Positions 12,779 to 23,000 of a stretch of DNA of 64,000 nucleotides are shown here, one piece after another. The DNA lies in NCBI GenBank assembly GCA_039619475.1, contig CM077115.1, positions 489,635,352-489,699,351 on the forward strand, read 5' to 3'. A program made the translations under genes and the position numbers. Position 1 is the first letter of the stretch; each line of letters opens with the position of its first letter. The DNA is from Icerya purchasi (Eukaryota; Arthropoda; Insecta; Hemiptera; Monophlebidae). The notes beneath the pieces were generated by a model. It was not told the origin of the DNA. It searched no databases and saw only the letters and a list, made by a program, of their open reading frames with translations.

Positions 12779-13944
12779 ATAGGTATGAAAATAAATAATA
12801 ACTTTTTCTATTTGTACAACTTTTTTTTTTTTTTTTAAATTTTGATTGATAAAACATCTCGACATGAATATGAATAATTATGTTCAATTTCATGTCCAGA
12901 TGTTCGGCGGTTTTTTTATAGAGTGCACCACAAGAAAGTAATTTTGATCTATTTGCGGGCTCGCTTCGCTCGACTAAATAATGTATATATTTATGTGATA
13001 ACACAAGTATGTAAATATTATAATGATGCTAATTCATTTAACTTATTTAAATATTTGAAGGTCGGTTCGGAACTTTTATAAATGGTTTTCTTTCCAGAGC
13101 TTGGAAATAAACTTTCTGTAGTTTAATACATTTCCTTTTTCCTTGCGGAAATTCTCCTTAGTGAGTTTTTGAAAGTGTTCTTTTTGCACTCGTGATTTTT
13201 CAAAAAAGAAATTTCACGTAAGTTTCTCTCTGATATTTTTGTTTAACTTATATCCGAAATGTATTGGAGTACCTTTTACTTTCTTACATTCTCCGTGATG
13301 GGTATTATAAATGACTTTTAAAATCTTCTTCGGTAAATTGTGAAATTACCATGTACTGTGCTAAAAAAGCTGGGTAGGTCTAAAGTTTTTAATTTTTAAT
13401 CTAGTTTTAATATTGGACGCCTGTACGCATCTAGAATATATTGTTCTCGTCAGATTTCTAGTGTTTCTATATAATTTATTAGCTAGGCTTTAAATTTTAA
13501 ATTTCTTAATTTGATTAACTCGCTCCACTTGAAGATTTACAGGAGCTACAGCAGCTATCACGTAAACGGAAAACTATATACCATACAGTTCACAGTATGC
13601 CGATATAATGCCTATAAGTGTGCGAGGTTTTTTGCAGTAATCTTAATTTTTTTGCTATTTGCTTTTTTCAATTTTTTTTTCGAAGCCGGTTAACCCTAGA
13701 GTGCTCGCGCTATCAGCATAAAAATTCGTGTTATTTTGTACACGATGCATTTGTCAAGGTAAAGTGTTCTGGTAGCTGCCTCCCCGGTACCTCGCCACAT
13801 TGTTTTAGCAATTTGAAGAAATTCAATACGCGGGTGACTGCAAAAGACAACGGGGTTGTTGTCCGTGTGTCGCGTTTGACGGCATTTTGCTCACTGCGCA
13901 ACTACGCACGTAAGTAAAATTTGTGTGTCTGCTTTTTTACCATA

Positions 13945-14277
13945 CAGTGAAGTACCGATTATCCGAAAAATGGATTATCCGAAATGGATGTTTTAACGTA
14001 TTTTAATTATTTTTAATACATATTTAAGGTATTTAAGATTTTTAATATATACGTACGTAATTACATATACATAGGCCTAACATTCGAGTTTTTATTTTTT
14101 ATTACAACGTATTACATTACTGCAGTTTATTAAATTTCGTAATTTTCAATGTTTTTCTTTTATACGTAAAATACGTATAATGTTTCTATAAATACATGTG
14201 TAATGCTCCTATAACGATTATCGATTATTCGAAAAATCGTCAATCCCCGATTATTTCGGATAATCGGTACTTCACTG
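13945..14277. mobile_element. pogo/Tigger-type MITE nested in the piggyBac element
   Basis: A 333-bp element with 24-bp terminal inverted repeats: the left end begins CAGTGAAGTACCGATTATCC and the right end is its reverse complement. It is flanked by TA on both sides (13943-13944 and 14278-14279). CAGT termini, the GATTATCCGAA string and TA duplication are typical of pogo/Tigger elements in the Tc1/mariner superfamily. The interior is AT-rich and has no coding capacity, so it depended on a transposase made elsewhere. Confidence 0.87.
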
Positions 14278-14392
14278 TAGTTGAAATATTACTAGTTTTT
14301 ATTGTGGTATAATGTGGTTTTGATGTAAATATCGTAATAATATTGATATTTAGTTTTGATTAATTATTGAGAGCTTTTTTTTATTTTTATTT

Positions 14393-15058
14393 TTGCGTAG
14401 TTTATTTTATATCTTTTTAAGTACAAGAAACAAAAAAGAAATCCCACCTTGCTTTCTGGCTACTAAAAATAGAGTTTGGCCGAGTACAATGTTCGGATTT
14501 GGTGAGAAGAAGGTTCTAATGTGCCTAATAAAAAGCAAAAAAAAGTGGTTCTACTATTGTCAAATTTACACGATGATAATAAGATCGTTGAAACTGCTAA
14601 GAAACCGGAAATCATAACATACTACAATGGGACTAAAGACGGATGTAGTCGATCAAATGAAAGAAGAATATTCGGTGGGTAGAATGACTCGCAGATGGAC
14701 GATGAGATTATTTTTCTCAATTCCGGATATTGCCGGCATAAATAGTCAGATAATATACCACTTATTATTACGACGAATGTTTTCGAAAGAAATTGCTCTG
14801 GCTATGACTCTGGATGACATATAATTAGAAGATCCGACGTAAACACTTTGCAGAAACATTTAAGAAACCAAATCGTTCGATCTGTGCCATCGGAACATCA
14901 AAATACATACCCTCAGGTAGAGAAGCTATATATGTCCGCCCAAGAAAAATAGAAGGACCAAGAAAGGGTGCAATAGATGCGCAAAGTTACTGTGCAACGA
15001 ACATTGTACGTACACGTGTCAGGACTGTTTCGCTAAAATATACATATATCGTAGATGA
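14393..15058 (+). pseudogene. piggyBac transposase C-terminal half, frameshifted
   Basis: Three frames together give the C-terminal half of a piggyBac transposase. First comes NKKEIPPCFL with STMFGFGEKKVL (about 14415-14519). Next is VPNKKQKKVVLLLSNLHDD with KPEIITYYNGTK (about 14522-14636). Then TDVVDQMKEEYSVGRMTRRW through FSIPDIAGINSQIIY (14640-14760). A last frame near 14933-15058 holds the C-terminal Cys-rich domain, CPPKKN...[20 protein letters not shown]. The Asp of VDQM is the region of the third catalytic Asp in this family; the first two are missing with the deleted N-terminus. At least three frame changes and a stop at 14822 show it is dead. Confidence 0.82.
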
Positions 15059-15372
15059 TGAAAACGTGTTTAATTTTGCCACTAAGTTTAATTTTTCTCT
15101 TTTTTATGTAGGTTAAGATAAAGATTTTAAAATTCAGAAATTTTACCTACGATTTCCCAAAGTATTTTTTGTCTTTCTAATACTAAATATAAATTTTTTT
15201 TTTACTTTTTCTGATAGTTTATGTTTTATTCTATCCTTTTAAAATTATTGTAAATTTATTTGAATATTATTTGCAAAAAAAAAATTATTATTTAAAGTAC
15301 ATATGGACGGTAAAATGCTCCTCACGCGATCACATCGCGTTTCATAGAAAGTCGAGACTACTCTAGGCTTAA

Positions 15373-17244
15373 TGATCCGTATTCCATGACTGAGCGGTAT
15401 CCAACCTTATCATTGACAAGGATTTCAAATGTTTTTTTTTTTATTATTTTAACGGCGTCATGTTTTATTTCTTTCCCTATTTTCCGTTTAAAATTCCGAC
15501 CACCTCGAGAAAATACACAATAAGAAGAGATCGACTATTTAGAGTTGACGAATTTTTCAGTAAGCTCGCTGTCGATGTTTAGTGAGCTTGCTGGTGTTTC
15601 CAGATAAGAAATTGCGACAAATGTTGTTCATAAGCGAATATGATATACGGTTAGATTTAGTTTCGAGTGTATCGTTTGTAAAAATTTTCAGGGCATTCGT
15701 CCGAAGGTAATGCGCCATTTAAATATTTAAACTGGTTTATCGAGTTCAAATTTTGATATGTTCTTTTTATATAGTTATTGTTCGTACGATAAATGAAGAA
15801 CGTTTCATCAGTTTTCTAACTGGTCCGTAGATAAATTTTTATCATTATCTCTATAACGTCATCTCACAAAGAAGGACTTTGAATAATGTGCAGCATCATT
15901 GTCTCACCTGGATTGGCACAATTTAAAATACGAACGAAAACAATGTAGGAAAATAAATATTTTCGGCGGATGATATAAATTTTCATTAACAGATTTACAC
16001 TTCCCTCAAAAATTCTTCAGGGAACATAGGACGATTTCAGGAAAGAAATAAGTTTTACTATTTGAAATATTAATTCGTTATTCCATATTGGAAATCTTCG
16101 CCATGAGCCAAGTATCGGCATTTTCTGTACAGTTAACGTTGGCTATGTTATTGTTTCACCGCTTAAGAAATATACCTACTCCCATTGTCACTTTGAAAAA
16201 ATTCCTAGTAATAGTACAAAAAAGAAACTTTGTACGGTTTATGACGTCCACCGTTTTGTTTGCATTCATCTTTGCAATTATTTAAAAAACATTTTGTACG
16301 TTGGTGTTGTGTTGTTCTGTAGTTTATCAACCGGTAAAACGTTCGTGAGAATATTTATCTGTTCGGTAACACAGTTGATTTTTGTTTCACTTTACGGGCT
16401 ATGTAAAAAATTGTCGCCTTGCTTAGCATTGTGACCTTCTTACACTTTGATGCTACATTTTATGTTGGGCTTCTAACGAAACGGAAAATTCGAACAAAAA
16501 CAAGCCGTATTTTGCGTCGGAAAAAATTATTTCTAGAAACAAAGCGCGTTTCAAGATCAAAGGGAAACGCATTTCGCTCCTGTCTTTACCGATTCCGTTT
16601 GACTGCAGCACGCGGTTTTGTCCTCTTCGACAAATAGTCTTTCAGCCTCAGCTATATTCTGTCCCCGTTTAATGCAAACATCCCGAAACCGAACCAATAG
16701 AAGTTCCCTCCAAAAAATCGGAAATCTCTTAAAATTTCATTCAACTATATGCAAGATCATAGTCCCATTCTCAAACGCAAGTGATCTAAACCATCGCGCG
16801 TTTGAAATCAAAAAAAGAAAAACGGAAAAACAAAAAAGAAAACGTTATTTCAAACTAAACCCTTATTATAGATAAACGGTTAAAAAAGAAAACGTATTTT
16901 TGTACCGTTTGGTTACAAGCCGGCTTTGTGACAATTCTATCCTTTTTCATTCTGCCTTTTTTTTTTTTTTTTTCTATTTATTTTTAACATACCAGTTTAG
17001 AAGAATTTTTTATTTTTCAACGGGTTATTTATCTTCGATAGTTACAATAATAAACAGATACGCAACATCTCGGTTGTTCCTATCCTTAGTTCTTTAATCT
17101 TATCAATAGCTGACCGAATCTACATCTAACTGATCCTTTTCCCTCGTGCCGTTTCTGGACGAAGATCCGTTGCTGAGATGCCCAATGGCGGTGGGGAGAG
17201 GAGTTTAAAAAAAGGGAGGAAAAAAAAAGAAGGAAGATACGCGC
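15373..17244. other. Unassigned AT-rich stretch before the I-clade element
   Basis: No recognisable protein, repeat or RNA. Small open frames at 16088-16285, 16419-16637 and 16618-16875 have no family resemblance and no splice context. The last bases before 17245 are a purine-rich run (GGGAGGAAAAAAAAAGAAGG) that forms the upstream flank of the retrotransposon insertion. Confidence 0.5.
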
Positions 17245-17257
17245 AACAAAGTGACTG

Positions 17258-17520
17258 GATATTCTTTCTGTGTTTGATTGTGGATAGTGTGTATTCCTGC
17301 GTTCATCTGAATCGGGTAAGATCTTTCCATTTAAAATAATTCCGACAACTAGTTCTCTCTGATTTTAATCGGCGTTTATATTTATTATCTCCGCTACCAT
17401 TTTGTTATCAGCAATCTTATCTTTCTTTTGATTTTAAGTAATTTTTTCTACTATTTATTTATCTATTTTTTTTCCCCCATTTTCTTACAATTCTAGCTCA
17501 CCGGAGTAGCTAGTACTTTA
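17258..17520 (+). promoter_or_regulatory. 5' UTR / expected internal promoter of the I-clade element
   Basis: The 263 nt between the end of the left target duplication and the ORF1 ATG start with GATATTCTTTCTGTGTTTG. Full-length non-LTR elements carry their promoter inside the transcribed 5' end, so it should lie here, but no motif is diagnostic by eye. The duplication abuts this sequence directly, so the 5' end looks complete rather than truncated. Confidence 0.6.
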
Positions 17521-18735
17521 ATGAGTGCTACAAAGGGGGGGTCCCCAGGGGCCCCCGCCGCTAATAATAAACCAACTAAAGCCTCCTCGACAAGTAAGAA
17601 TAGTTTACCGCTCGTTATTGTTAATGACAGTAACAACAAACGCAAAACTTCAGAACCGTTATCTCCGTTATCAGCTGTACCCGAGAAAGAAATTAAACTA
17701 ACAGCATCTAACGAGTCTAATTTAACCAATACTTCTTCAGAAAATATTTCGATTAATTTATTTCCTTCGAATCATGCAGGTCCGTTCTACGTACTAATTG
17801 AAAGCATTGACAAAAACATTACAGCTTTACATCCTTTAGCCATTGCTAAACGAATTTCCATAAACACCTATGGAATTAAGGAATTTACTTCAGCAGGTAG
17901 AAATAGGCTTAGACTAGAATTTAACTCTTTATTATCCGCAAACTCGTTTCTCCTATCGTCGTTACTTCAAGAAAATAACCTTCGGGGTTACATACCGAAC
18001 AACTTAACACATCGATTCGGAGTAATTAGAAACATCGACACAAACATGACGGATGAAGACATTATTGAAGGATTGGAATCTTCTTGTACTATTAACGGCA
18101 TTAAACGTATCAAAAAAAAAGTGTCTGATAAGTTAACTCCTTTGCCATTAATTGAAATCAAATTTCAAGGTTCTGCTTTACCTGAGTATGTATACGTCTA
18201 TAGAATGAAATTTAACGTTGAACCGTGTATCCGGAGGCCCATGCTATGTTACAATTGTCTTCGCTATGGACACTCTAAAAACATATGCAAAAGTAAAGCT
18301 AGGTGTGCTAGATGCACTGAAAATCATGATACCAACCTTTGCCCTGCTAATCCTTCATTTGCTATTTGTGTTTCATGTCACGGAGACCATTTAGCAACTG
18401 ACCGCTCCTGTCCCGAATATTCTAATCAACTACACATCAAAAAAATTATGGCTCATGAAAATGTATCCTTTAAAGAGGCAATAGAAATAAAAAAATCAAA
18501 AACCGTTACAAAAGCCCAAAGTTACAGCTCGGCAATCACTGATAACTTTCCAACTCTTATTCATCCGACTTACAATCCTAACACACGGAATGTGTACCCC
18601 GTATCACGCAAACTAAAACATGTACCTACAGCTAAACCTCCTTCATTTCCGTATATTAAGGCTGCTCATCCTTTCAGTGGAATCAAGAAATCTTATTCCC
18701 AACCTTTACCTCAGGATTCTAGTAATTATATGTAG
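17521..18735 (+). CDS. ORF1, gag-like nucleic-acid-binding protein with three zinc knuckles
   Basis: A 404-residue RNA-binding ORF1 protein that would coat the element RNA. Residues 1-75 are Ser/Thr/Asn-rich and disordered. About 80-230 resembles the RRM-like region of I and Jockey gag proteins (FYVLIESIDKN; RFGVIRNIDTNMTDEDI). Zinc knuckles begin at about residue 243: CYNCLRYGHSKNIC (C-x2-C-x4-H-x4-C), then CARCTENHDTNLC (C-x2-C-x3-H-x4-C), then CVSCHGDHLATDRSC. The start ATG at 17521 is the first in frame. The frame ends at TAG 18733-18735, but the frame one base later continues to 19021 with a gag-like tail, so the present stop may follow a frame change. Confidence 0.9.
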   Translation: MSATKGGSPGAPAANNKPTKASSTSKNSLPLVIVNDSNNKRKTSEPLSPLSAVPEKEIKLTASNESNLTNTSSENISINLFPSNHAGPFYVLIESIDKNITALHPLAIAKRISINTYGIKEFTSAGRNRLRLEFNSLLSANSFLLSSLLQENNLRGYIPNNLTHRFGVIRNIDTNMTDEDIIEGLESSCTINGIKRIKKKVSDKLTPLPLIEIKFQGSALPEYVYVYRMKFNVEPCIRRPMLCYNCLRYGHSKNICKSKARCARCTENHDTNLCPANPSFAICVSCHGDHLATDRSCPEYSNQLHIKKIMAHENVSFKEAIEIKKSKTVTKAQSYSSAITDNFPTLIHPTYNPNTRNVYPVSRKLKHVPTAKPPSFPYIKAAHPFSGIKKSYSQPLPQDSSNYM

Positions 18736-19021
18736 TATCTCTTCATCTAATAGCAATTATGAACTTTCAAATAAAATTTGCGATACGGGTTCTCCTATGA
18801 GCAATCAAGGCAATATTAAGAAATCACATTCCGATCTGTTGTCGAATATTCATTCCAGTCTATCCGCCCTTCTACATGAAGAAAATATTATTATCTCTAA
18901 TCCCTCCGAAATAAACTCGTGTATTGATCTTCTCCTTTCACATCTTAGAAAAAAACCCTCTGATGATGTTCAACAGACCTCTGCGGATTCTCCTCTTCCT
19001 ATGGACTCAACAGTCGTATAA
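18736..19021 (+). other. Possible ORF1 C-terminal extension in the next frame
   Basis: The frame one base downstream of ORF1 is open through the ORF1 stop and continues to 19021. After the stop it encodes about 95 residues beginning SISSSNSNYELSNKICDTG, with a helical SDLLSNIHSSLSALLHEENI and a polar end DVQQTSADSPLPMDSTVV. The composition matches the Ser-rich and helical tails of I-type ORF1 proteins better than noise. This suggests either a 1-nt insertion near 18690-18735 in this copy or a +1 recoding event. I cannot tell which from one copy. Confidence 0.5.
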
Positions 19022-20018
19022 CTCCTTCATTACCAAATATCCTAACGTATCCACATTTTCAAAAAAAATTCACATCTTTGTTAATAAATCTACATCTTCT
19101 TTCTGTTTCCTCTTTTATATCATTACGAATAAGTACGCGAAAAGGTCCTGGTACCTTAATCGCTTTATTCAGCTATTTTTATACTTCAGTATTAAACTGA
19201 ACACAAGGATTATTAACATAGCTGTTTCCTTCTCTACTATTTTCTTATTTCCTTTCATCTTTGCTGGCTGCCTCTTTTGCAAACTTCCCTTTAATGGGAC
19301 AGTGCGTAATAAAAAAGAACAGATCTTTACAGGCTTCTACCATCCCCGCTCTATACTTCCTTTAATTAGGCTTGCTGGTAGCAGAGGGCGATGGTATATA
19401 TCACTAATTTTTAGTATAGCCAAGTCGGCGAAGACTTTTAATAAAAAGGAGCAGTTCTCCTTTATTGGCTTCTACCATCCCCTCTCTATACTTCCTTTAA
19501 TTAGATTAGCTGGTAGCAGAGGGCGATGGTTTATAACATTACTGATTAACATAGCTAAGTCAGCAAGGATTCTATCTTTATGCATTTACTATTTTCTCCT
19601 CATTGTTGTGACGATGTCAGTGAATTCGTTAAGAAAAAATAGACGACTTTCTATTATCCTCCACTGGCCATTTTGCACACTACCTTTTGATAGGTTAGTG
19701 AGTCGGCAAAAATGGCAGTTCTTCCTAAATGACTCAGCCCATCCCCTCTCTATACTTCCTTTAATTAGGTTAGCTGGTAGCAGAGGGCGACGGTTTACTC
19801 TACCTTTTTTTTTCGTTTTGTTTATTTTTTATCTTTTAAAATATTTTATTCCGCAGAGGTTTCTTTCTTTCTTTTTCAACCTTATAAGTGAAAAATTTCA
19901 ATGCCTATTTTATTTTTGTTTTTCTTCCCTAATCTCCCATTTTTTCCCTTCCTTACTCCCTTCATTTTATTTTCCCGTTCTTTCTTCTATGTCCATTCAT
20001 TATGCTCTTGAATCTTAA
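18924..20018 (+). CDS. Candidate third ORF between ORF1 and ORF2, with in-phase repeats
   Basis: A 364-codon open frame from ATG 18924 to TAA 20016-20018. It overlaps the ORF1 extension by 98 nt and ORF2 by 17 nt. It carries the peptide repeat HPLSILPLIRLAGSRGRW near 19340, 19475 and 19739, plus a diverged form (WPFCTLPFDRLVSRQKW) near 19665. All four are in the same phase because the unit spacings are multiples of three. Long Phe/Leu/Ile-rich segments look like membrane spans, but T-rich DNA gives such peptides automatically. No known domain. It could be a real accessory protein, or an open frame left clear because the region is a T-rich structured RNA. Confidence 0.4.
   Translation: MIFSFHILEKNPLMMFNRPLRILLFLWTQQSYNSFITKYPNVSTFSKKIHIFVNKSTSSFCFLFYIITNKYAKRSWYLNRFIQLFLYFSIKLNTRIINIAVSFSTIFLFPFIFAGCLFCKLPFNGTVRNKKEQIFTGFYHPRSILPLIRLAGSRGRWYISLIFSIAKSAKTFNKKEQFSFIGFYHPLSILPLIRLAGSRGRWFITLLINIAKSARILSLCIYYFLLIVVTMSVNSLRKNRRLSIILHWPFCTLPFDRLVSRQKWQFFLNDSAHPLSILPLIRLAGSRGRRFTLPFFFVLFIFYLLKYFIPQRFLSFFFNLISEKFQCLFYFCFSSLISHFFPSLLPSFYFPVLSSMSIHYALES
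19308..19800 (+). repeat. Four-unit tandem stem-loop repeat in the inter-ORF region
   Basis: Units near 19314-19394, 19445-19529, 19638-19716 and 19739-19793 share the core CTTCCTTTAATTAGGTTAGC. Each is closed by a stem. In unit 2, CCATCCCCTCT (19475-19485) pairs with AGAGGGCGATGG (19518-19529) with one bulged C. In unit 3 different bases pair: GCCATTTTGC (19667-19676) with GCAAAAATGGC (19706-19716), again with one bulge. Units 1-3 have an extra upstream hairpin: AAAGA/TCTTT (19314-19328), AAAGGAG/CTCCTTT (19445-19463), AATAGA/TCTATT (19638-19655). Unit 4 has one mismatch and no clear upstream hairpin. Changed bases with kept pairing suggest selected RNA structure. Confidence 0.62.
19800..20001 (+). 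promoter_or_regulatory. Pyrimidine-rich leader before ORF2
   Basis: About 200 nt of T/C-rich RNA (runs such as TTTTTTTTTCGTTTTG and CCCTTCCTTACTCCCTTC) lie immediately before the ORF2 ATG. Together with the hairpin units it forms the only leader available to the second cistron. Polypyrimidine leaders can serve internal initiation or reinitiation; here this is inference from composition and place only. Confidence 0.35.
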
Positions 20019-23000
20019 TATTTTACAGTGGAACTGCCGTAGCTTGAGAACTAATAAAAATGTATTAGAGCACCTTTTACAACACTACAAAATTAGCATC
20101 GCTCTTCTTTCAGAAACCTGGCTTAAGAACTCCTCTGATGTCTCTGTTAAAGGATTTAATATAGTCAGGTCAGACCGAACTGATGGGTACGGAGGGTCAG
20201 CAATTTTAATTAGAAATGGTATTCCGTTTTATTCTCATGACATTGTTCCTTCTCTTCCATCTGATCCATCCAATCCTAACTTTGTTCACGTCTCAATTCC
20301 TACTAAATATGCTCACTCCTTACACCTTATATCTGCTTACATTCCTCCTAATTATAATCTTCACAGTTTTCCATTATCTTCTTTTTTTAACTCCCTTCCA
20401 CATCCTTTTATAGTTGGAGGAGATTGGAATGCTCATTCTCCTCTTTGGGGTTGCTCTTCGAGTAACTCTAATGGCCTGGTCATTGAAGATATCATTTCTG
20501 ACTTTAATGTTATACTTTTAAACGACCTTTCCCCTACTTATTTTAAAAATCAAACGATATATAGCTCCATTGATCTAACTTTCACTTCTCCCAACGTCGG
20601 CCTTAATTCTTCCTGGAAAACCTTGGACAACACTTTTGGCAGTGATCATGTTCCTATACTTTTATCCCTCAATAATTTTCCTTTACCTTTATCCCATAAA
20701 CCCCTTCAAGCTTGTCGTTGGAATCTTAACAAAACCAACTGGCTAAAATTTCGAAACACACTGGACTCATCTCTTTCTTGTATTCCTACAAATATAGATC
20801 CTGTTCAGTCGTATAATTCATTCACACAGTTAATCAATTCAAGTTTGTCCTCCTCCTCTCCACTAATCAAATTTCCTAAAAATCCTAAGCACCTCACTGC
20901 TTCATCTATATGGTGGAATAATGAATGCAAAGCCGCTTATGATGTCAGTATATCTGCCTTCAAAACCTTCCGAGCTTGTCCTTCGACTTCCAATCTTCTA
21001 ATCTATAAACAAATGAATGCGAAGGCTAGATTTGTTTTCAAATCAGCCAAAAAAGATTCCTGGAAAAAATTTTGTTCCTCTTTCTCCCGTAATACTCCCT
21101 TTTCTCAAATTTGGAGGATGGCTAGAGCTTTTAAAGTCTCCCGTTCTCATAATCCTATATCTTCCAATGTTCCATTGCAAAAGTTGATTCCTTTTTTAGA
21201 CTCGATTTCTCCTTCGTATGTACCCAGCTCGGAAGAACTTTTCCCTCCTTCATTTTCCAACGACTCCTCTCCTCATTTCCTCACCTTACCCTTCAACATT
21301 AATGAACTGCGTTATACATTAAACAATGCCAATGATACTTCCCCAGGGTTAGATGGTATACCTTATCGAGTTCTAAAAAATATGTCCAACCAATCTCTTC
21401 AAATTCTTCTTAATATTTTTAATTCTATTTTATCCACTGGCTCTCTTCCTCCCTCTTGGAACTCCTTTGTGATTATTCCAGTCCCTAAAAAAGATCCTTC
21501 TTCCTTCCGTCCAATATCCCTTGCTCCGTGTCTAAGGAAAATTTTCGAAAGTATCCTAAATAGACGTCTTATTTGGTGGCTGGAAAGTAATAATTTACTT
21601 GCCAGTAACATGTTCGGTTTCCGACCTGGCCTTGGTCCCTCCGATTGCATTAGTCTCTTTATTTCGGACATTTATAATTCATTCTTAAATAAAAATTATA
21701 CTTTAGCCGCATTTCTTGACATTTCCAATGCTTTTAATAATGTTCATCTTCCTACCTTACAAAATCAAATGCTTTCTATTAATCTTCCATCTCAATTTAT
21801 TTCAATTGTTATTAGGTTGTTCCAGAATCGTGCGATTCATCTTTCTACACCTCCTGACTCTACTTCCAGAACTGTATACAATGGTCTTCCACAGGGCTCC
21901 TGTTTAAGTCCTACGCTTTTCAATATATATATTCTTAATACAGCCTCCCTCCCGATAGGGTCGTCTTCCCTTTTCTTTGCTGATGACATCCTTCTATATT
22001 CCACTTCTCACGATCTTAGCTCTGCAAACGAAGAAATGAATAATTCCTTGTCATTATTAAATGATTCACTCTCAGATCTACACCTTTTTATTTCACCGTC
22101 TAAATCCGCTTGTATTAATTTTACTTATCGACCTTTTAATCCTTCCTTAATAAACCCTTCAGTAAATAACATTCCTATTCCCTTAGTTAAAAATTTTTGT
22201 TACCTTGGTCTGTTCCTAAATAGTCGTCTCTCCTTTCTCGAGCACATTAACTATCTTCATATGTCGGTAAATAAAAGACTAAATCTCTTTAAATCTATTT
22301 CATCAACAAGGTGGGGAGGAGATCCTAGTACCTTAATTATCCTTTATAAATCTATAGTACGTTCCAAACTAGATTATTGTTCGTTTATCTATGGTAACTC
22401 CTCCAGATCTCTCCTTTGTAAACTGGATCGGGTCCAGAATTGCTTCCTTCGTTTATGTCTAGGAGCCCTTAAATCAACTCCCATTCCTGCAATACATGCT
22501 GAATGCAATGTTCTCCCTTTACCAATCCGTAGATCTCACTTGGGATATCGCTTTCTTTTAAAACGGCTTCCAGTTTCTTCCTCAAAACTTATTTCATCCT
22601 ACTCCACCCTACTTCAGAATTGGCGATTCACTTCCAAAAAAATTCCCATTCTTTCTCATATCTCAAATCGACTTGTTAAATTTCTTCCACAAATTATAAT
22701 ACATAATAAACTTCCTTACTTTACCTTTCATTTTACAGACTTTCTCTTTCCTCCTAATCTATCTTTGTTGTCCACTTACTCTAAATCCCTTCCACAACCT
22801 AATCAAGATTTCCTTAACACTATTAACTCTCTATTTCCTTTTCATTCTCTTCTTTATACTGATGGATCGAAGGGTCCTCACGGCGTTGGAGCATCCTTCC
22901 TATATGCTGTTCACAACTACTTTGAAAGTTATAAACTTCCTCCAACTTGCTCTATTTTCTTTGCAGAATCGGTTTCGATATTAAGAGCCATTCTTTACAT

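Larger units (their letters stand above)
13690..15372 (+). mobile_element. Decayed piggyBac-like DNA transposon
   Basis: The left boundary is TTAA at 13690-13693 followed by CCCTAGAGT. The right boundary is ACTCTAGGC followed by TTAA at 15369-15372. Reversed, the right end reads TTAAGCCTAGAGT, so the termini match except for one base. TTAA target duplication and a CCCTAGA terminus are the known piggyBac pattern, and the interior holds a piggyBac transposase C-terminal half. A candidate 5' exon end with GTAAGT lies at 13909-13914. A pogo/Tigger MITE sits inside at 13945-14277. The N-terminal and first catalytic parts of the transposase are deleted, so the copy cannot be autonomous. Confidence 0.8.
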
